Shown piece after piece: positions 32,775 through 44,554 of a DNA stretch of 64,000 bases (position 1 is the stretch's first letter; every line of letters starts with the position of its first letter). Where the stretch lies: contig NW_022098001.1 in NCBI RefSeq assembly GCF_002288925.2, positions 8,901,996-8,965,995 of the forward strand, in the 5' to 3' direction. Origin of the DNA: Delphinapterus leucas. Its lineage: Eukaryota; Chordata; Mammalia; Artiodactyla; Monodontidae. A model generated the notes under the pieces. The model had not been told where the DNA came from and searched no databases. It saw nothing but the letters and a program-made list of their open reading frames with translations. The position numbers and the translations under genes were made by a program.

Positions 32775-33137
32775 GAGGCTTATTCTTATTAGAAAGAAAT
32801 TATTCCAATTCCAAAGTTACGTGGCTGTACCCTTTTTCTCCTGCTGGTTGAAATTCTTTATTGCCTTTAATGGAGTCCTAATGACCCAGACAGTGGTCCA
32901 GTTTTGGTTCCCTGGCTTACAGCTGCTCAAGTAACGTTCTCAGCTGTGGAATAAATATGGACTGTCAACTTATTTTAAATGTCAGCCTTTTAAAATATGT
33001 ATGGATATATGATATTTCTTGATCATTTAATTCAGGTAAAATGAGTTGTAACAGAGAGTCGACATGGTGCTTCCAACTGGCAACAATGGATATGAAAGGA
33101 GGAGATGAGGTGCCCCACCTTCAGCACCCAAGGGAGA

Positions 33138-33138
<1 letters not shown>

Positions 33139-33184
<46 letters not shown>
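33139..33184 (+). repeat. (CA)n microsatellite
   Basis: About 22 uninterrupted CA units. Such repeats are usually length-variable and can form Z-DNA. Confidence 0.93.
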
Positions 33185-33186
<2 letters not shown>

Positions 33187-33282
33187 CTCCCTGCCCTACC
33201 ATTTACCAGATTCATATGAAAACAAAATAAACAAGGCACACCTTTGCACAGTCAGCTTCTTTTTCTGACCAGTAGGCAAAAT

Positions 33283-33505
33283 GGTGTGATGGTGAAACAC
33301 CTGGGCCTTGGAGTCAGGCAGACCTGGTTTGGACCGTTAGAACTGGGTGGCCTTGGGCGGGTTACGCACCCCCTATTCCCAGCCTCAGGGTCATCGACTG
33401 TTAGCTGACAATAGTAACAGTAACTGGAGGCTGAAGGAGACAACGCATGTCAGAGGCTCAGAGTGGGGCCTGGTGAGCAGTGACTCTCAATTATAAGCAT
33501 AATTA
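33283..33505 (+). mobile_element. MIR SINE
   Basis: It reads 'gggccttggagtcaggcaga', 'cctggtttgga', 'ggtggccttgggcgggtta', then 'gcctggtgagcagtgactc', the forward MIR order with typical decay. Confidence 0.8.
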
Positions 33506-33894
33506 TGCGACTGCTTCCCCTTAAGGCCAACTGCTACCTAGAACTACCTCCACTTTAAAAAGCTTTTATTTGCAGAAGGAGAGGACAGCTCCTGTTCTCT
33601 TGTGATTGGTCAGGCCCTCAGGTGCTGGCTGATTGGGTTTGCAGATGACCGGATGGCTTCCCCTCTTCTTTGAGCTTTCATTAAGTAATACCTTCCTTAT
33701 TAGCTCAAGAGGATGTGCATCACAGTTGCTGCCAATCCCCCCAGAACCCTCCTGTAGGGTTCTGTAAGGAAGCCGAGGGTCTTATAGCTGAGAAGCTGCA
33801 GAACCCTTCCCTCTGAGTGTTGAGAGATCTGAGGGCAAGAACAAAATAGGCCTTGTGCTTTCCAGGTCCACACACTTATTCTCTTGTTTGGTCC

Positions 33895-34030
33895 AAGAGC
33901 ATCTCTGTAAGGTAGCAGAACTGGGTTTTTTTTTTTTCCCTCCCCACCTTTACAGAGGGGGAAACTGAGGCTTAGAAGTTCTGCAAGGCAAAACGGAAGC
34001 TGAATCTAGGCCGCCTAACCTTCCAGGTCA
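33895..34030 (-). mobile_element. MIR SINE fragment, minus orientation
   Basis: 'cacctttacagagggggaaa' and 'ctgaggcttagaagttc' match the reversed MIR core. Confidence 0.6.
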
Positions 34031-35945
34031 GCTCTCTCTGCACCCGGCTGCCGTCACCAGAGCACTGGAGGCTGAGAGAGGAGGGACACAGGGGCTAGTA
34101 TCCCTGGCAGGTGGGGTGTCCCCGACACGACTTACGGAGCAGCATCTCTGCAGTTAGAGAGACCTCCCCACCGGGCTCTCCCTGTCCAGGCCCGCCCTGC
34201 AGGCTGCTCAGCACGCCTGCCACCCTCCTCCCTCCCAGTTCCTCAAGGCGAGCTCAGGGGACCATCCCCTCCTCTGCCAGGGCAGGATGTGAAGACCTCC
34301 ACCCGGCAAATCACACCCATTTGATATTGAATAAAAGGCTGCTACGGTGTCTGAAGTGACAGCTCCCTGGTGGGTGATGTCATGCTGTTTTGTCTGTCTC
34401 CATGAACTGTGGGGATCCGATTTCAGTTGTGAAGAAAATAGTCTGGGGAAAAAAGTTACTTCATTTGGAAAATTCCAAGAAGCCATAAATACAGTTTGCA
34501 GCTGATAAAAGTGTCGTCACGGGTGGACAGTGGCTCTGGGATAGAAGAAGAGCTCCCGAGAGGCTGGGTCCTTCACCCCGCCACTGCCATCAGCTGGCAA
34601 AATCGCCAGCAATGCCCCCTCCGCTGAGCAGGCCCCATAACCCAGCGGCGAGCTGCCTGGGGGCGTGTTTTCCCTGGTCTCCATTCTAAGTTGCCTCCTG
34701 CCCAGTCCATCCCTGGAGTATCTGGCACAATGGGGCCTGCTTCCCTCTCGTAAATGGTTGACCTGCATTTCTGAGTTGCTGTTAAAGCAAATGAAAAATA
34801 ATATCTTATTTTGTTGTTTTCCTTTCTTATACACTTTCTGGCCTTGCAATCTCTTGCGAATCCTTTTTGCTTTTCATATTCTTCTTTTTTTCCCCTACAG
34901 TTGGCACAGTGAGTGAGAGAGAGAAAACAGAGGATGAAATTCTATTTTGCTTTTCATGAGAAACTAAAGAGTGTAATTTCCAGTCCGGATCCCCAGCCCT
35001 GAGTCAGGAAGGAATAACCACTTAATAGCCAGGCAAGACCAGAGGCAGATTGCTTACATCCAAGGGCAAGTTTTCAAGAAATGCATCTCTCTCTCTCTCT
35101 TCAATTATATAAAAACAATATGGCAAGATTACAGAATTATGGAAAACAGGAGAGTCTCCCCAGCTCAACCCCTCCTTCCATCCTTGTGTCTGCCTGGCGC
35201 CAGGTCCCTAGGTCACTGAGCCCCTCATACTGTCTTCCCTGTCACCCCAGCCTCCAGTTTTGGGGCATTCTCTGCCTGGGACCTGGCCTCCACGGTATTC
35301 CCAGGCTCTGGGAGCTAGACTTTCCTGACCCTTGCTCACAGCCTCACATCTCCATCCCTGAATCAGTTAGCAGCACCCGGCCCCTTGTGCTCGTGCTCAT
35401 TACAGGAGCCCTTCCCTTTGGCCTAAGGTCCTAGCAGCACAGGTCTGCCAGCCTGGGTGCCCACAGTGGCGGCCTACCACTGCCATCCTGTAGGTGTGAG
35501 CTGGGGGCCACCCCAGCTTTGACACTGCCCCAGGCACAGCAGGCGCCTGCCAGGCCACAGGGTCAGGGCAGGGGCTCTGGGATAGGGCATGGAGCCAGCC
35601 CTCCTCTACCTCCCAATCCCCTCCTGTTCCACCTGGTTCCTGGACACGTGGGACTTCAGTAAACATCTGAGGAACCACGGGGGAGACCATGTGTCTCTGG
35701 GAGGGCTTACAGCCCCTCAGGCAAAGCATAGCCAGATGATAGAAAAATAAAAACAAAGGCAAGCTTCTTTAAAAGTCCCCATTAACCCAATTAGTCAAAT
35801 CCTGAAGGGGCCTTTGTCTTAATGGAATTCTACTATATCTCAATATGACTTGAAATAAAGGAGCCGTCAGTTTGCATTTAGGAAGTGTGGATTTTCAAGC
35901 TCATGGAATTTGACCTCTAGACAGGAGTAGTTTTTCCTCATAGAT
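34031..35945. other. GC-richer non-coding sequence, nothing recognised
   Basis: GC rises compared with the region around ANKRD46. Overlapping frames of 80 to 120 codons on both strands (for example 34517-34849 minus and 35400-35762 minus) reflect this composition. None shows a recognisable domain. Confidence 0.4.
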
Positions 35946-36245
35946 CAGGCTGTCCCGTAGAAACACAATGCAAGCCACTGAAGGAATTTTAAATCTTCTA
36001 GTAGCCACATTTCTAAAAGGTAATAAGAAATGGGGGAACTTAATTTTTAAAGTATATTTAACCCAATACCTCTAAAATAGTAAGATGGAATCAATATTAA
36101 AAAGCATGAATGAGCTATGTTACATTCTTTTTTGTACTAAGTCTTTGAAATTTTACCCTTCCAACACGCCTGGGTCTAGACCGGCCACGTTTCACATGCT
36201 CAGTACCCACGCGGGGCTGGCGGCTCCTATTGCCGAACAATGCAG
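35946..36245. mobile_element. hAT-type MITE
   Basis: It reads 'caggctgtcccgtagaaac', then 'tagtagccacatttctaaaa', 'atatttaacccaatacctc' and 'ctaagtctttgaaatttta', the pattern of a common mammalian hAT-Charlie derived element. The right inverted end has decayed. Confidence 0.65.
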
Positions 36246-37319
36246 TTACAGGCACATGTCACCCATCCTGGGAAGGTTCCCTTAAGATATGAGCCTAGGA
36301 AGTGAGAACACAGCTGCAGCCCAGCAAACCAGAGGCCCTACTCTGAGATCTTAGGACACAACCAAAATCCGCAGGAGTCCAAAGCCTCCCCCAGTTTGCG
36401 CAGTCCTGACATGGGGTGGGATCCCCCCCAGATTCATCTTTTCTCTGTAGTCTCTCGTTTCAGCCTCGTCAAATATGGGTTGATAGGCCAGGAGTGGGAC
36501 GTTTTCTCCTTCTGGAGAAACTTCATTAATTTACTCAACAAATCCTTACTGGGCAGCTTCTATGTGCCAGGCACTGTTCTAGGACTTGGGATACAGCAGT
36601 GAACAAAACAGGTTCCTGCCCTTGAGTAGACAGACAATAAAAAGTAAACAAAATAAGCAGATCGAAGGGTCTATTAGAAAGTCATAAGTGCTATGGAAAC
36701 AAAGGAACAAATAGAGCAAGGTAAGGAAATAAGTGCCGGGATGGGGCAGGTTGAAGTATTCAATTTCATGGTCAGAGTAGGTCTCCTTGAGAAGGTGAGT
36801 TTTGAGCAAGTCTGTATGCAGAGATTTGAAGGAGGCAAGGAAGTTGGCCACTAGAGCATCCAGACAGAACAACTAGAGCAAAGACCCTCAGGTAGGCAGG
36901 AATATACCTGACACTATTGTTCGGGAAACAGCAAAAAGACCAGTGTGTCTGGGGAGGAATGGCAAGAGGGAGAGTACGAGGAGATGAAATCACAGGGACA
37001 TGGTGGTGAGGGGCTAGATCACAGGGCCTTGAAGATCATTGCAAGGACATTGGCTTTTCTGAGAAAATCATTATAGAGTTTTGAATAGCATTGCTCTGAC
37101 TTAAATTTCAACAGGGCCACTCTGGTTGCTGTGTTGGGAATAGAGTGGAGGAGGGCAGGAGCAGAGGCAGGAGGGCTAGTTAGGAGACTATTTCAACAAT
37201 CCAGGTGAAAGATGATGGTGCTTGGACCAGGGTAGTAGCAATGAAGATAATGAAGAATAATGTTTTCAAGGTAGAGCCGATGGGAGAAAGAATAGTCAAG
37301 GATGACTCCTGGGTTGTGG

Positions 37320-37546
37320 TTTTTTTTTTTTTTTTTTTGGTTGCACTGGGTCTTAGTTGCGGCAGGCAGGCTCCTTAGTTGCTGCTCACCGGCTCCTTAG
37401 TTGTGGCACGTGGGCTCCTTAGTTGTGGCATGAGAACTCTTAGTTGCGGCATGCATGTGGGATCTAGTTCCCTGATCAGGGATCAAACGTAGGCCCCCTG
37501 CATTGCGAGCATGGAGTTTTATCCACTGCGCCACCAGGGAAGTCCC
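37320..37546 (-). mobile_element. CHR-type SINE, first of a back-to-back pair
   Basis: The minus strand starts 'gggacttccctggtggcgca' and has repeated 'aactaaggagcc' type units before the poly(A), seen as T at 37320-37338. A target-site duplication is not clear. Confidence 0.85.
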
Positions 37547-37562
37547 GTCTGTTGGGACTTTT

Positions 37563-37772
37563 TTTTTTTTTTTTTTTGCGGTACGCGGGCCTCTCACTGT
37601 TGTGGCCTCTCCCGTTGCGGAGCATAGGCTCCAGACGCGCAGGCTCAGCGGCCATGACTCATGGGCCCAGCTGCTCCACGGCATGTGGGATCTTCCTGGA
37701 CCGGGACACCAACCCGTGTCCCCTGCATCGGCAGGCGGACTCTCAGCCACTGTGCCACCAGGGAAGCCCTCC
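37563..37772 (-). mobile_element. CHR-type SINE, compact form, second of the pair
   Basis: The minus strand starts 'gggcttccctggtggcacag' and ends in a T/A run at 37559-37577. A 10-bp duplication 'tgggactttt' lies at 37553-37562 and 37773-37782. Only about 6 bp separate the end of the first SINE from the left duplication of this one. Confidence 0.9.
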
Positions 37773-38489
37773 TGGGACTTTTGACTTGAGCAGATGGTAA
37801 GATGTCAGGGCCATTGACAGAGATAAGAAAGGCTGCACATGGGCAGGTTTGTGGGAGAAGACCAGAAGTTCAATTTTGAACGTGTTGAATTTGACATGTC
37901 TGTTCAACATCCAAACAGAAATATCAAGTAGGCAGTTGGAATTATGAGTCAAGAATTTGGGAAAGAGATCAGGGCTGGAGATACAGATTTGAGAGTTTCC
38001 AGCATATGGGTGGAATTTAAAGCCTTGACTCAATGAAGTCATCTGAGAAGTGAGTACAAAAAAGAGTATTCCAAGACACTCCAACATTAAGATGTTGGGA
38101 AGATAAGGAGAACCAGCAAAGGGGATTGAGGAGTAGTGAGTTAGGAGGAAAACCAAGAGACTATTGTGTCCTGGAAGCCAAAGGAAGAAAGTGCTTCAAG
38201 GAAAAAGGTGAGAACTGTATAGAATGCTCCTGACAGGTCAAGTAAGATGTGACTGAGAAATGGGATTTGGCCATTGGATTTAGCAACATGGAGGCCACTG
38301 CATTCTTGATGAGAGCAGTTTCCAAGGCACGACGGGAACAAAAGCCTGACTGCTGTAGACTTAAGATAGAATATGTGGGACAGAATTGGAGACAGTGAGT
38401 ACAGACAGCTCCCTCAGGAGTCTTGCAAAAAGGTAGCTGGCAGGGTAAGTGAGGTCAAGACAAAGCTTCTTTTAAAAATCAACTTTAGG

Positions 38490-38607
38490 CAAATTCCCTA
38501 GCGGTCCAGTGGTTAGGACTCGGTGCCTTCACTGCTGGGGCCCAGGTTCAGTGTCTGGTCGGGGAACTAAGATCTGCGAGCCATGCAGCGTGGCCAAAAA
38601 ATAAATA
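38490..38607 (+). mobile_element. CHR-type SINE, short form
   Basis: It starts 'aaattccctagcggtccag' and ends 'gcgtggccaaaaaataaat'. Length is about 118 bp. Confidence 0.85.
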
Positions 38608-39262
38608 TTGAGGCATGATTTACATGTAACACATTTGAAGTATACAGTTCAATGAGTTTTGACAAATATATACACCCCTGTGACCACCACAACAAACAAG
38701 GTATATAACACTTTGATCATCCCCCCCAAAATTCCCTCATGCCCCTTCATGGTCCTTGTCACCGTAACTACCCCCGTCCCCAGCACCACTGATCTGCTTT
38801 TTGTCACTGAGATTAGTTCTGCCTTTTCTAGAATTTCATACGTTAAATCATACGTGAGGTACTCCTGTGTCTAGCTTCATTTGCTCAACATATTTTTGAG
38901 ATGTAGCTCCATCTTTTATATTGTTAAGTGGTATTCCATTGTATGGATATATCACACTTGATTACCCATTCACTCATTGGACATTTGAATTGTTTCCAGT
39001 TTTTGGCTATTATGATTGCTTTGGCTATGAACATTTGTATACAAGTCTTAGTTTAGACATAAATTTCACTTTTCTTGGATAGATATCTAGGAGTAGAATT
39101 TCTGGGTCATATCATAATGTATGTTTAATTTTATTAAAAAATTACCAAAATGTTTTCCAAAATGACTACATAATTTTACAGTTTAACCAGCGATGTATGA
39201 GTTCTAGTTGCTCTACAGAGTTACCAAACACTTGATACTGTCAGTCTTTAAATTGTAGACGA
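38608..39262 (-). mobile_element. Old L1 3' end
   Basis: The sequence is the reverse of an L1 3' end: 'tttacatgtaacacatttg', 'aagtatacagttcaatgag', 'gtggtattccattgtatgg' and 'tctaggagtagaatttctgg'. No intact frame survives. Confidence 0.8.
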
Positions 39263-39279
39263 AGTTTGGTTTGTTTGTT

Positions 39280-39900
39280 TACAGAGAGTTCTGGTATACT
39301 GTTGGCCCAGCTTCCCCTAATGTTATCATCTTACAAAGCCGTGGTATATTTGTCAAAACTAAGAAATTAACACTGGTATGATACTAATAGCCCAACTACA
39401 AACTCTAATCAGATTTCACCAATTTTATCACCCATGTCCTTTTCTCTTCGACACCACATTGCATTTAGTCAGCATGTCTCAGTCTTCTCCCATCTGTGAT
39501 CATTTCTCTGTCTTCTCTTATTTTTCATGACCCTGACAGTTTTAAAGAGTACCGGTCAGGTATTTTATAGAGGGTCCCTCATTTTGAGTTTGTCTAAGGT
39601 TTTCTTATGATTCAACTGGGGTTATGGGTTTTAGGGAAGAACACCCCAGGGTGAAGTGCCTTTTTCTTTAGATCATACCGGGGGGTACATGATAACCACG
39701 TGGTGATGTTACCTTCATCACTTGGTGAAGATGGTGTCCACCAGGTTTCTTTCCTATAAAGTTACTGTTTTCCCCTTTCCATATTCTACTGTTTGGAAGC
39801 CAGTCACTAAATGCAGCCCACCCTCAAGGAGAGGGGATTTAAGCTCCACCTCCTGGAGGGGGGAGTAGCTACAGGTATTATTTGGAATTCTTCTGTAGAA
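39280..39900. mobile_element. Probable old L1 3' UTR fragment
   Basis: 'ccagtcactaaatgcagccc', 'aggagaggggatttaagctc' and 'cacctcctggaggggg' resemble the 3' UTR of old mammalian L1 subfamilies. It may be a continuation of the neighbouring L1 or a separate insertion. Orientation was not settled. Confidence 0.5.
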
Positions 39901-42340
39901 GAGACTTTCCTTTTTTTAATTAATTTATTATTTATTATCAGTTACCAATATTTAATAATTTGTTGAATCATTTATTTAAAGAGAAAGCTTTCTTTATAAA
40001 AGATGGGGAAAATAACAGCCTATCTGTATGCTGCTAGAAGTGATCCTGTAGCGAGCAAAATATTCTAAGAGTATCTCTGGCTTCTTCAGTAAGCATTGAA
40101 AAATTTTTTCATTCTTAGAGTCTCTGCCATTGCTCATAATAATTTCACTTTTACCCATAGTTAATTTCCTTAGGCTCTATTGGAGGTCAGGCAACCTGAA
40201 ATCAGGGCAGTTTGCCCAGATGACCCCACGCTTGCTGAGAACTCCACGGAACCAGGTGTCAGGTCTGGTCATCCAGCAGAAGCCCTTGGTGCCTGTGGGA
40301 ACGGGTGGCCTCTCTCCCAGGCTCCTCAGCCGACAGGAGCGCAGTGCAGCAGGGAATCCCAGGGCTGGGGAAGAGCCCGTGTTTTCCTTTGGGTAGGAAG
40401 GAGCGTATAACACCTGCCATGGGGAGCTGTAGCGGCTGGAGCCCTCTGGAGGGGACTGTGAGGGAGAATTCTAGGAGAAGGAAACAGCAGATGGAGCCCC
40501 TTGGCTCCAACTCAGAATCCAGAACAGTGGGCCCTGTGTGTCTTCTTTCCCCTCATTGGAAGGATGGAGCTCTGGGAACAATGGCCAGGGCTCCGAGCTC
40601 TGGCTGGGGGCTCAGGGAAAAGGGAAATCTGAGCACCCCAGGGCAGGGGATGAGAGGGGGCATGAGCTTGGAGGCTCAGGTTAGAAACTCAGTGAGGGAA
40701 GAGACAGCCCGGGAGAGAGAGGCCCGAGACAGGCCCTTGGTCACTGCCAGCCCGCTTACCAGCCCCGCCTCTGCAATCCCTGCCCTCAGAGAGCTCTCCT
40801 CTGGTTCCAACTGGGGAGCTCCAGGCCCACACGCCTGGTACCGCAGGGTGCAGGGGTGGTGGAGAGAGTGCTGGGGACAAAGGTGACATATCCTGGGTGG
40901 CAGAAATGACCTCCAGGCATGTGTTTTGCAGAGTCTAGCAGTATGGTGCCTGCATAGATGCATGTATCTGTAGATGAATCAGTCCACACCCTGCCATAAC
41001 ACCAGCACTGTCACCATTGAAAGAAAGGTGGTACATTCCCCCATTCACAGAATACCTCTCTTTTCAACCAGTGGCCCACGGGTTTCTCATCAAGATAGTA
41101 ATTCATTGTGCAGGGAAGGGAACTTACCATGTGGAAATTCCCACTTCCTCCCAAGAACAGCGAATGCAGTGTGAACCTCGGTAAGAATCCACCCCACTGC
41201 CCCCATGCATCCTAGGGCAGCTTTGCTTTTTGGAAGACTGCAGCCACTCTAGGTCTTATCCAAAGTCTCAGCCCAAGTCTGAAAAATGCCTGGGACATAC
41301 CTAGGAGCCAGTCTCCCAAGCACCAATAACCTGGTTGACTGGAGCAGGTATCTGAGGTGCTTTCTGCTCTGCATCTCCTTCTTCTGACAGCAGCACTTCG
41401 GCTTTCCATGGGGAGCAGCGCTCTTCAACCTTCTCTGTTCCTGTGCTTCTGTAGCAGCGCATGGCCCAGGACCCAGGGGTGGACACAGAACCCAGGCTGG
41501 GCCAGTCAGAGGCAACTTCGGCAGGCACTGCTAGACTCGAGTTAGGGCACAGCCTGCCCGAGAGTGGAGCTGATGCTGAGGGAAGGGAGGCCGAGAGGAG
41601 GGCAGAGTCCTGAGAGCATCCTCGGAGCTCCGGCTGCAGCTGGTCTTTTCATTAGAGAACCAAGCAAGTTCCTCTCCATCTTTCTCTCCCTCCCTCCTTT
41701 CCTTCCCTCCCTCCCTTCCTTCCTCATCCTCCTCATTCTTCTTCTTCTCTCTCTCTCCTACTTATTTTGGCACAGTCCAGTTTGAGTTTGGTTTTTGTCT
41801 CTTGCACTAAAATTGTTCCAAAAAATACTCTAATGGCATTTCCACCTCCTGTGCCCGCAGAAGCCCCTCTCCCACCTTCCGACACTGAGAAAGGCTTACG
41901 CTCAGGTGCCATAAGGCTACTGAACCATCACCAGCCCACAGCCCCTTTTGTCCCCTACAGTGGGAAGTGAGAACATGTTTTTAAATTGAATACACGTATC
42001 TTTCCATTATACAAATAATACAAAAATTTATTTTTTTAGGTAGAGAAGAGGGGGAGAATTACTCATAATCCGGCTACTGTGAGCATTTTAGTTTATTTCC
42101 TTACAAAGGTTTCCCCAGACACACTTACATAGTTACAGCCCCAGCACACAGTATATGCTGCTGTTACCATTGTCATCGTCATCGTCATCATACAGGTGTT
42201 GTCATTAGCATTTCTCTCTTTCTGTGGTTTTTCAAAGTCTATTTTTATCCGCTTCCCTTCAGTTGTTGTCAGATTGGAAAGTAAGTAAATCACAATGTAA
42301 ACCCACTTGTTTAGGTGAGAGCTATTAACTATAATTAACC
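39901..42340. other. GC-rich non-coding sequence with a pyrimidine tract
   Basis: Open frames here, the longest 193 codons at 40305-40886 plus, overlap in several frames and both strands. They lack domains, splice-bounded structure or recognisable similarity. A CT-rich low-complexity tract lies at about 41680-41765, and short GTCATC-type units at 42168-42192. Confidence 0.45.
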
Positions 42341-42359
42341 ATTCTTTTACTGTTTCCGG

Positions 42360-42525
42360 GAACGTGGGTTTCATCACCTGGAGTTTTATGCTGATGCCTG
42401 GGTCGCACCCCTAGAGATTCTGATTCGGAAGGACCCAGGGTGGGTTCCAAGAATTTGTATTTCCAAGCAGCTGCCAGGTGATGCCAGTGCTGAGGTCTCA
42501 GCGTGTGAAACTCACCTGGGGCTAA
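42360..42525. mobile_element. hAT-type MITE fragment
   Basis: 'tttcatcacctggagtttta', 'agagattctgattcggaagg', 'ccaagaatttgtatttcc' and 'ctgccaggtgatgccagtgc' match the layout of a common mammalian hAT-Charlie MITE (MER5-like). Confidence 0.65.
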
Positions 42526-42854
42526 AATGCATTTGCTATTCAGTTGATTCATAAGCAGATTCAAGCATGAGAAGCCCAGACATAGATGAGTCCCAACTTC
42601 TAGGCTGAGTCATTTACTAAACCACTAACTCATGCACCTGTGGTCTTTCAGAAGCCTACGATTTCTTGGGGGCCAAGTTTCCAAGGGGGGTATGACCTAG
42701 AGCTTCACGCCTAAAGCCTCTGGGATCCCCCAGTTTCACAGAAGCTGAAAAGGGGAAACATTAGTGAAGGGTTTCTTTCATTGCTCTTTTCTAACCTTTG
42801 CCCAGTTGGTTAGAGGTTAAGGGGCAGGCTGTGGGAGATCGGAGCCTTCAGTTC

Positions 42855-43330
42855 ACTTTCATATTTATTTAGTGTTGGGGACTATTCAGGGGATGCGATG
42901 ATGAATAAGACATGGTTCCGGCCTGTAGGAGCTGATGACCAATGGAAAGAGGAACACAAAATAAATAAATGCCATGTAACCTGAGAAAGTGAGGGTCGAG
43001 CGAGGCAGGGTTCCCTGGCAGCACAGAGAAAGGCACTCGGGCTGCCTCAGGGGGTCGGGAGGCTGAGCTGAGTAAGAGTGAGCAGTTGACCACGTGAAGG
43101 GAGGGGGAAGGGCACCGTGGCTGATGGAACAGCAAAGCCAAAGAGGTAGGAAGCATCGTGGTGCTGTTAGATGAGGGGTGGTGAGAAATGGGGCTGGAGG
43201 ACAAGGTGGGGCGAGGGCCAGACAACCTCAGCGGGAGGGCGGTTTGGAACCTCTCGTGTTTCTGGTCCTTGAGCCCAAGAGCCCAACGTGGAGCTAGCAC
43301 GGGACCGTTTGAGGATTTTCAACCAGTCAA
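42855..43330 (-). mobile_element. L2-like fragment
   Basis: 'ttggggactattcagggg', 'gatgaataagacatggttcc' and 'cctgtaggagctgatgacc' resemble the reversed end of L2. Later parts are weaker. Confidence 0.45.
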
Positions 43331-43474
43331 CTAAGTGGAATGACGTGTTCTCCACTCAAAATTTCACCTCGAAGGCAACACATTTGGTCAACCATTCCCT
43401 GAGCTCCTGCACACACCCAGCCACCACAAGGCCCCGTCAATAGCTTCTGTAGCGGGAACCACACGTCCGTCTAA

Positions 43475-43600
43475 GGACCAGGTATTGGATTGGCTTGCTA
43501 GTAATAGAGAACCAAATAGCAGTGGCTTAATTGAAATACAGGCATATTTTCTCTAGAAAGCAGTCCGGGGCTCACAGAGGGGCCCTGTGGTCAAACTCAA
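43475..43600. mobile_element. Old unclassified interspersed repeat, copy 2
   Basis: 'caaatagcagtggcttaatt', then 'gaaatacaggcatatttt' and 'agcagtccggggctcac' parallel the copy at 26510-27030. Confidence 0.35.
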
Positions 43601-43619
43601 GTACTTCTGCCGTTAGAAT

Positions 43620-43775
43620 CCACTGTCCTTGACTGCGTTGCTACTCAAAGCATGGCCTGATGCCCAACAGCGTCGGCATTGCTGGGAACGGGTTAGAAAC
43701 ACAGATGTGGCCTACTCTATAGCTCGGAACCACAGTCTGCCTTGTAACTAATCCCCAAGTGATTTACTTGAATAG
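43620..43775. mobile_element. hAT-type MITE fragment
   Basis: 'tactcaaagcatggcctgat', 'aacgggttagaaacacagat' and 'aatccccaagtgatttact' follow the same MER5-like layout as 42360-42525. Confidence 0.5.
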
Positions 43776-44182
43776 CTGTAGTTGAACAGGTTGGCCTAAT
43801 CACTTATGCAGCCCAAGTCCCCAGATGGCTCACCCTGGGAACTTGGGCTTTGGTTAGGGGAATTTGGGGAGGGTCCAAGAAAGCAGAGGTTTGCTCTGGA
43901 TTGGGTGCTGTCAGGAAACGGGGCAATTCTATGGTCAAGTATCTTAGTCTTATCTGTAAGGAGGGCAGACCAGATCAAAGCTAAAGTTACAAGTGGCAAA
44001 GAAGCAGCTGTCATTCATATTAGCCAGGAGAGGGAGATGTTCAGTATTTTGTGGTTGTTTCTGTCTGTGTTTGGATAAAATTATGAAGTGGTCCATTTGA
44101 CTCACTTTATTACAGTCACAGGATGACCTTGTCTGACATTGGTGTTCTGTGAGATGGTTTATGTCTAACAAGAGACATCTAG

Positions 44183-44546
44183 GGACTTCCCTGGTGGTGC
44201 AGTGGCTAAGAATCCGCCTGACAATGCAGGGGACACAGGTTCAAGCCCTGGTCTGGGAGGATCCCACATGCCGCAGAGCAACTAAGCCCATATGCCACAG
44301 CTACTGAGCCTACACTCTAGAACCCGCAAGCCACAACTACTGAGCCCACGTGCCACAACTAGTGAAGCCCGCGTGCCTAGAGCCTGTGCTCCACAACAAG
44401 AGAAGCCACTGCAATGAAAAGCCCACATGCTGCAACGAAGAGTAGCCCTTGCTCGCCGCAACTAGAGAAAGCCTGCGCACAGCAATGAAAGCCCAACACA
44501 GCCAAAGATAAATAAATAAAATAAATAATTTTTTTTAAAAAAACAA
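44183..44546 (+). mobile_element. CHR-type SINE, long form
   Basis: It starts 'gggacttccctggtggtgca', has many 'ccacaactactgagcccac' type units and ends in an AAATAAATAAAA-rich tail. 'acatctag' is repeated at 44175-44182 and 44547-44554. Confidence 0.92.
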
Positions 44547-44554
44547 ACATCTAG

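Larger units (their letters stand above)
36510..38475 (-). mobile_element. Long L2-like retroelement, interrupted by two SINEs
   Basis: The left part 'cttctatgtgccaggcactg', 'ttctaggacttgggataca' and 'gcagtgaacaaaacagg' is the reversed L2 3' end. It continues for about 1.5 kb with motifs of the same old repeat ('gccactctggttgctgtgtt', 'caatccaggtgaaagatgatg'). It resumes after the SINEs with 'gtaggcagttggaattatg'. No reading frame survives. The L2 label for the distal part is tentative. Confidence 0.6.

Noticed and set aside
33027..33268. Frames rich in Cys-Val or Thr-His
   Set aside because: They are translations of the (CA)n microsatellite. The same applies to 49897-50134.
40305..40886. 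193-codon frame on the plus strand
   Set aside because: The GC-rich region gives open frames on both strands at once. There is no domain, no recognised family and no exon structure.
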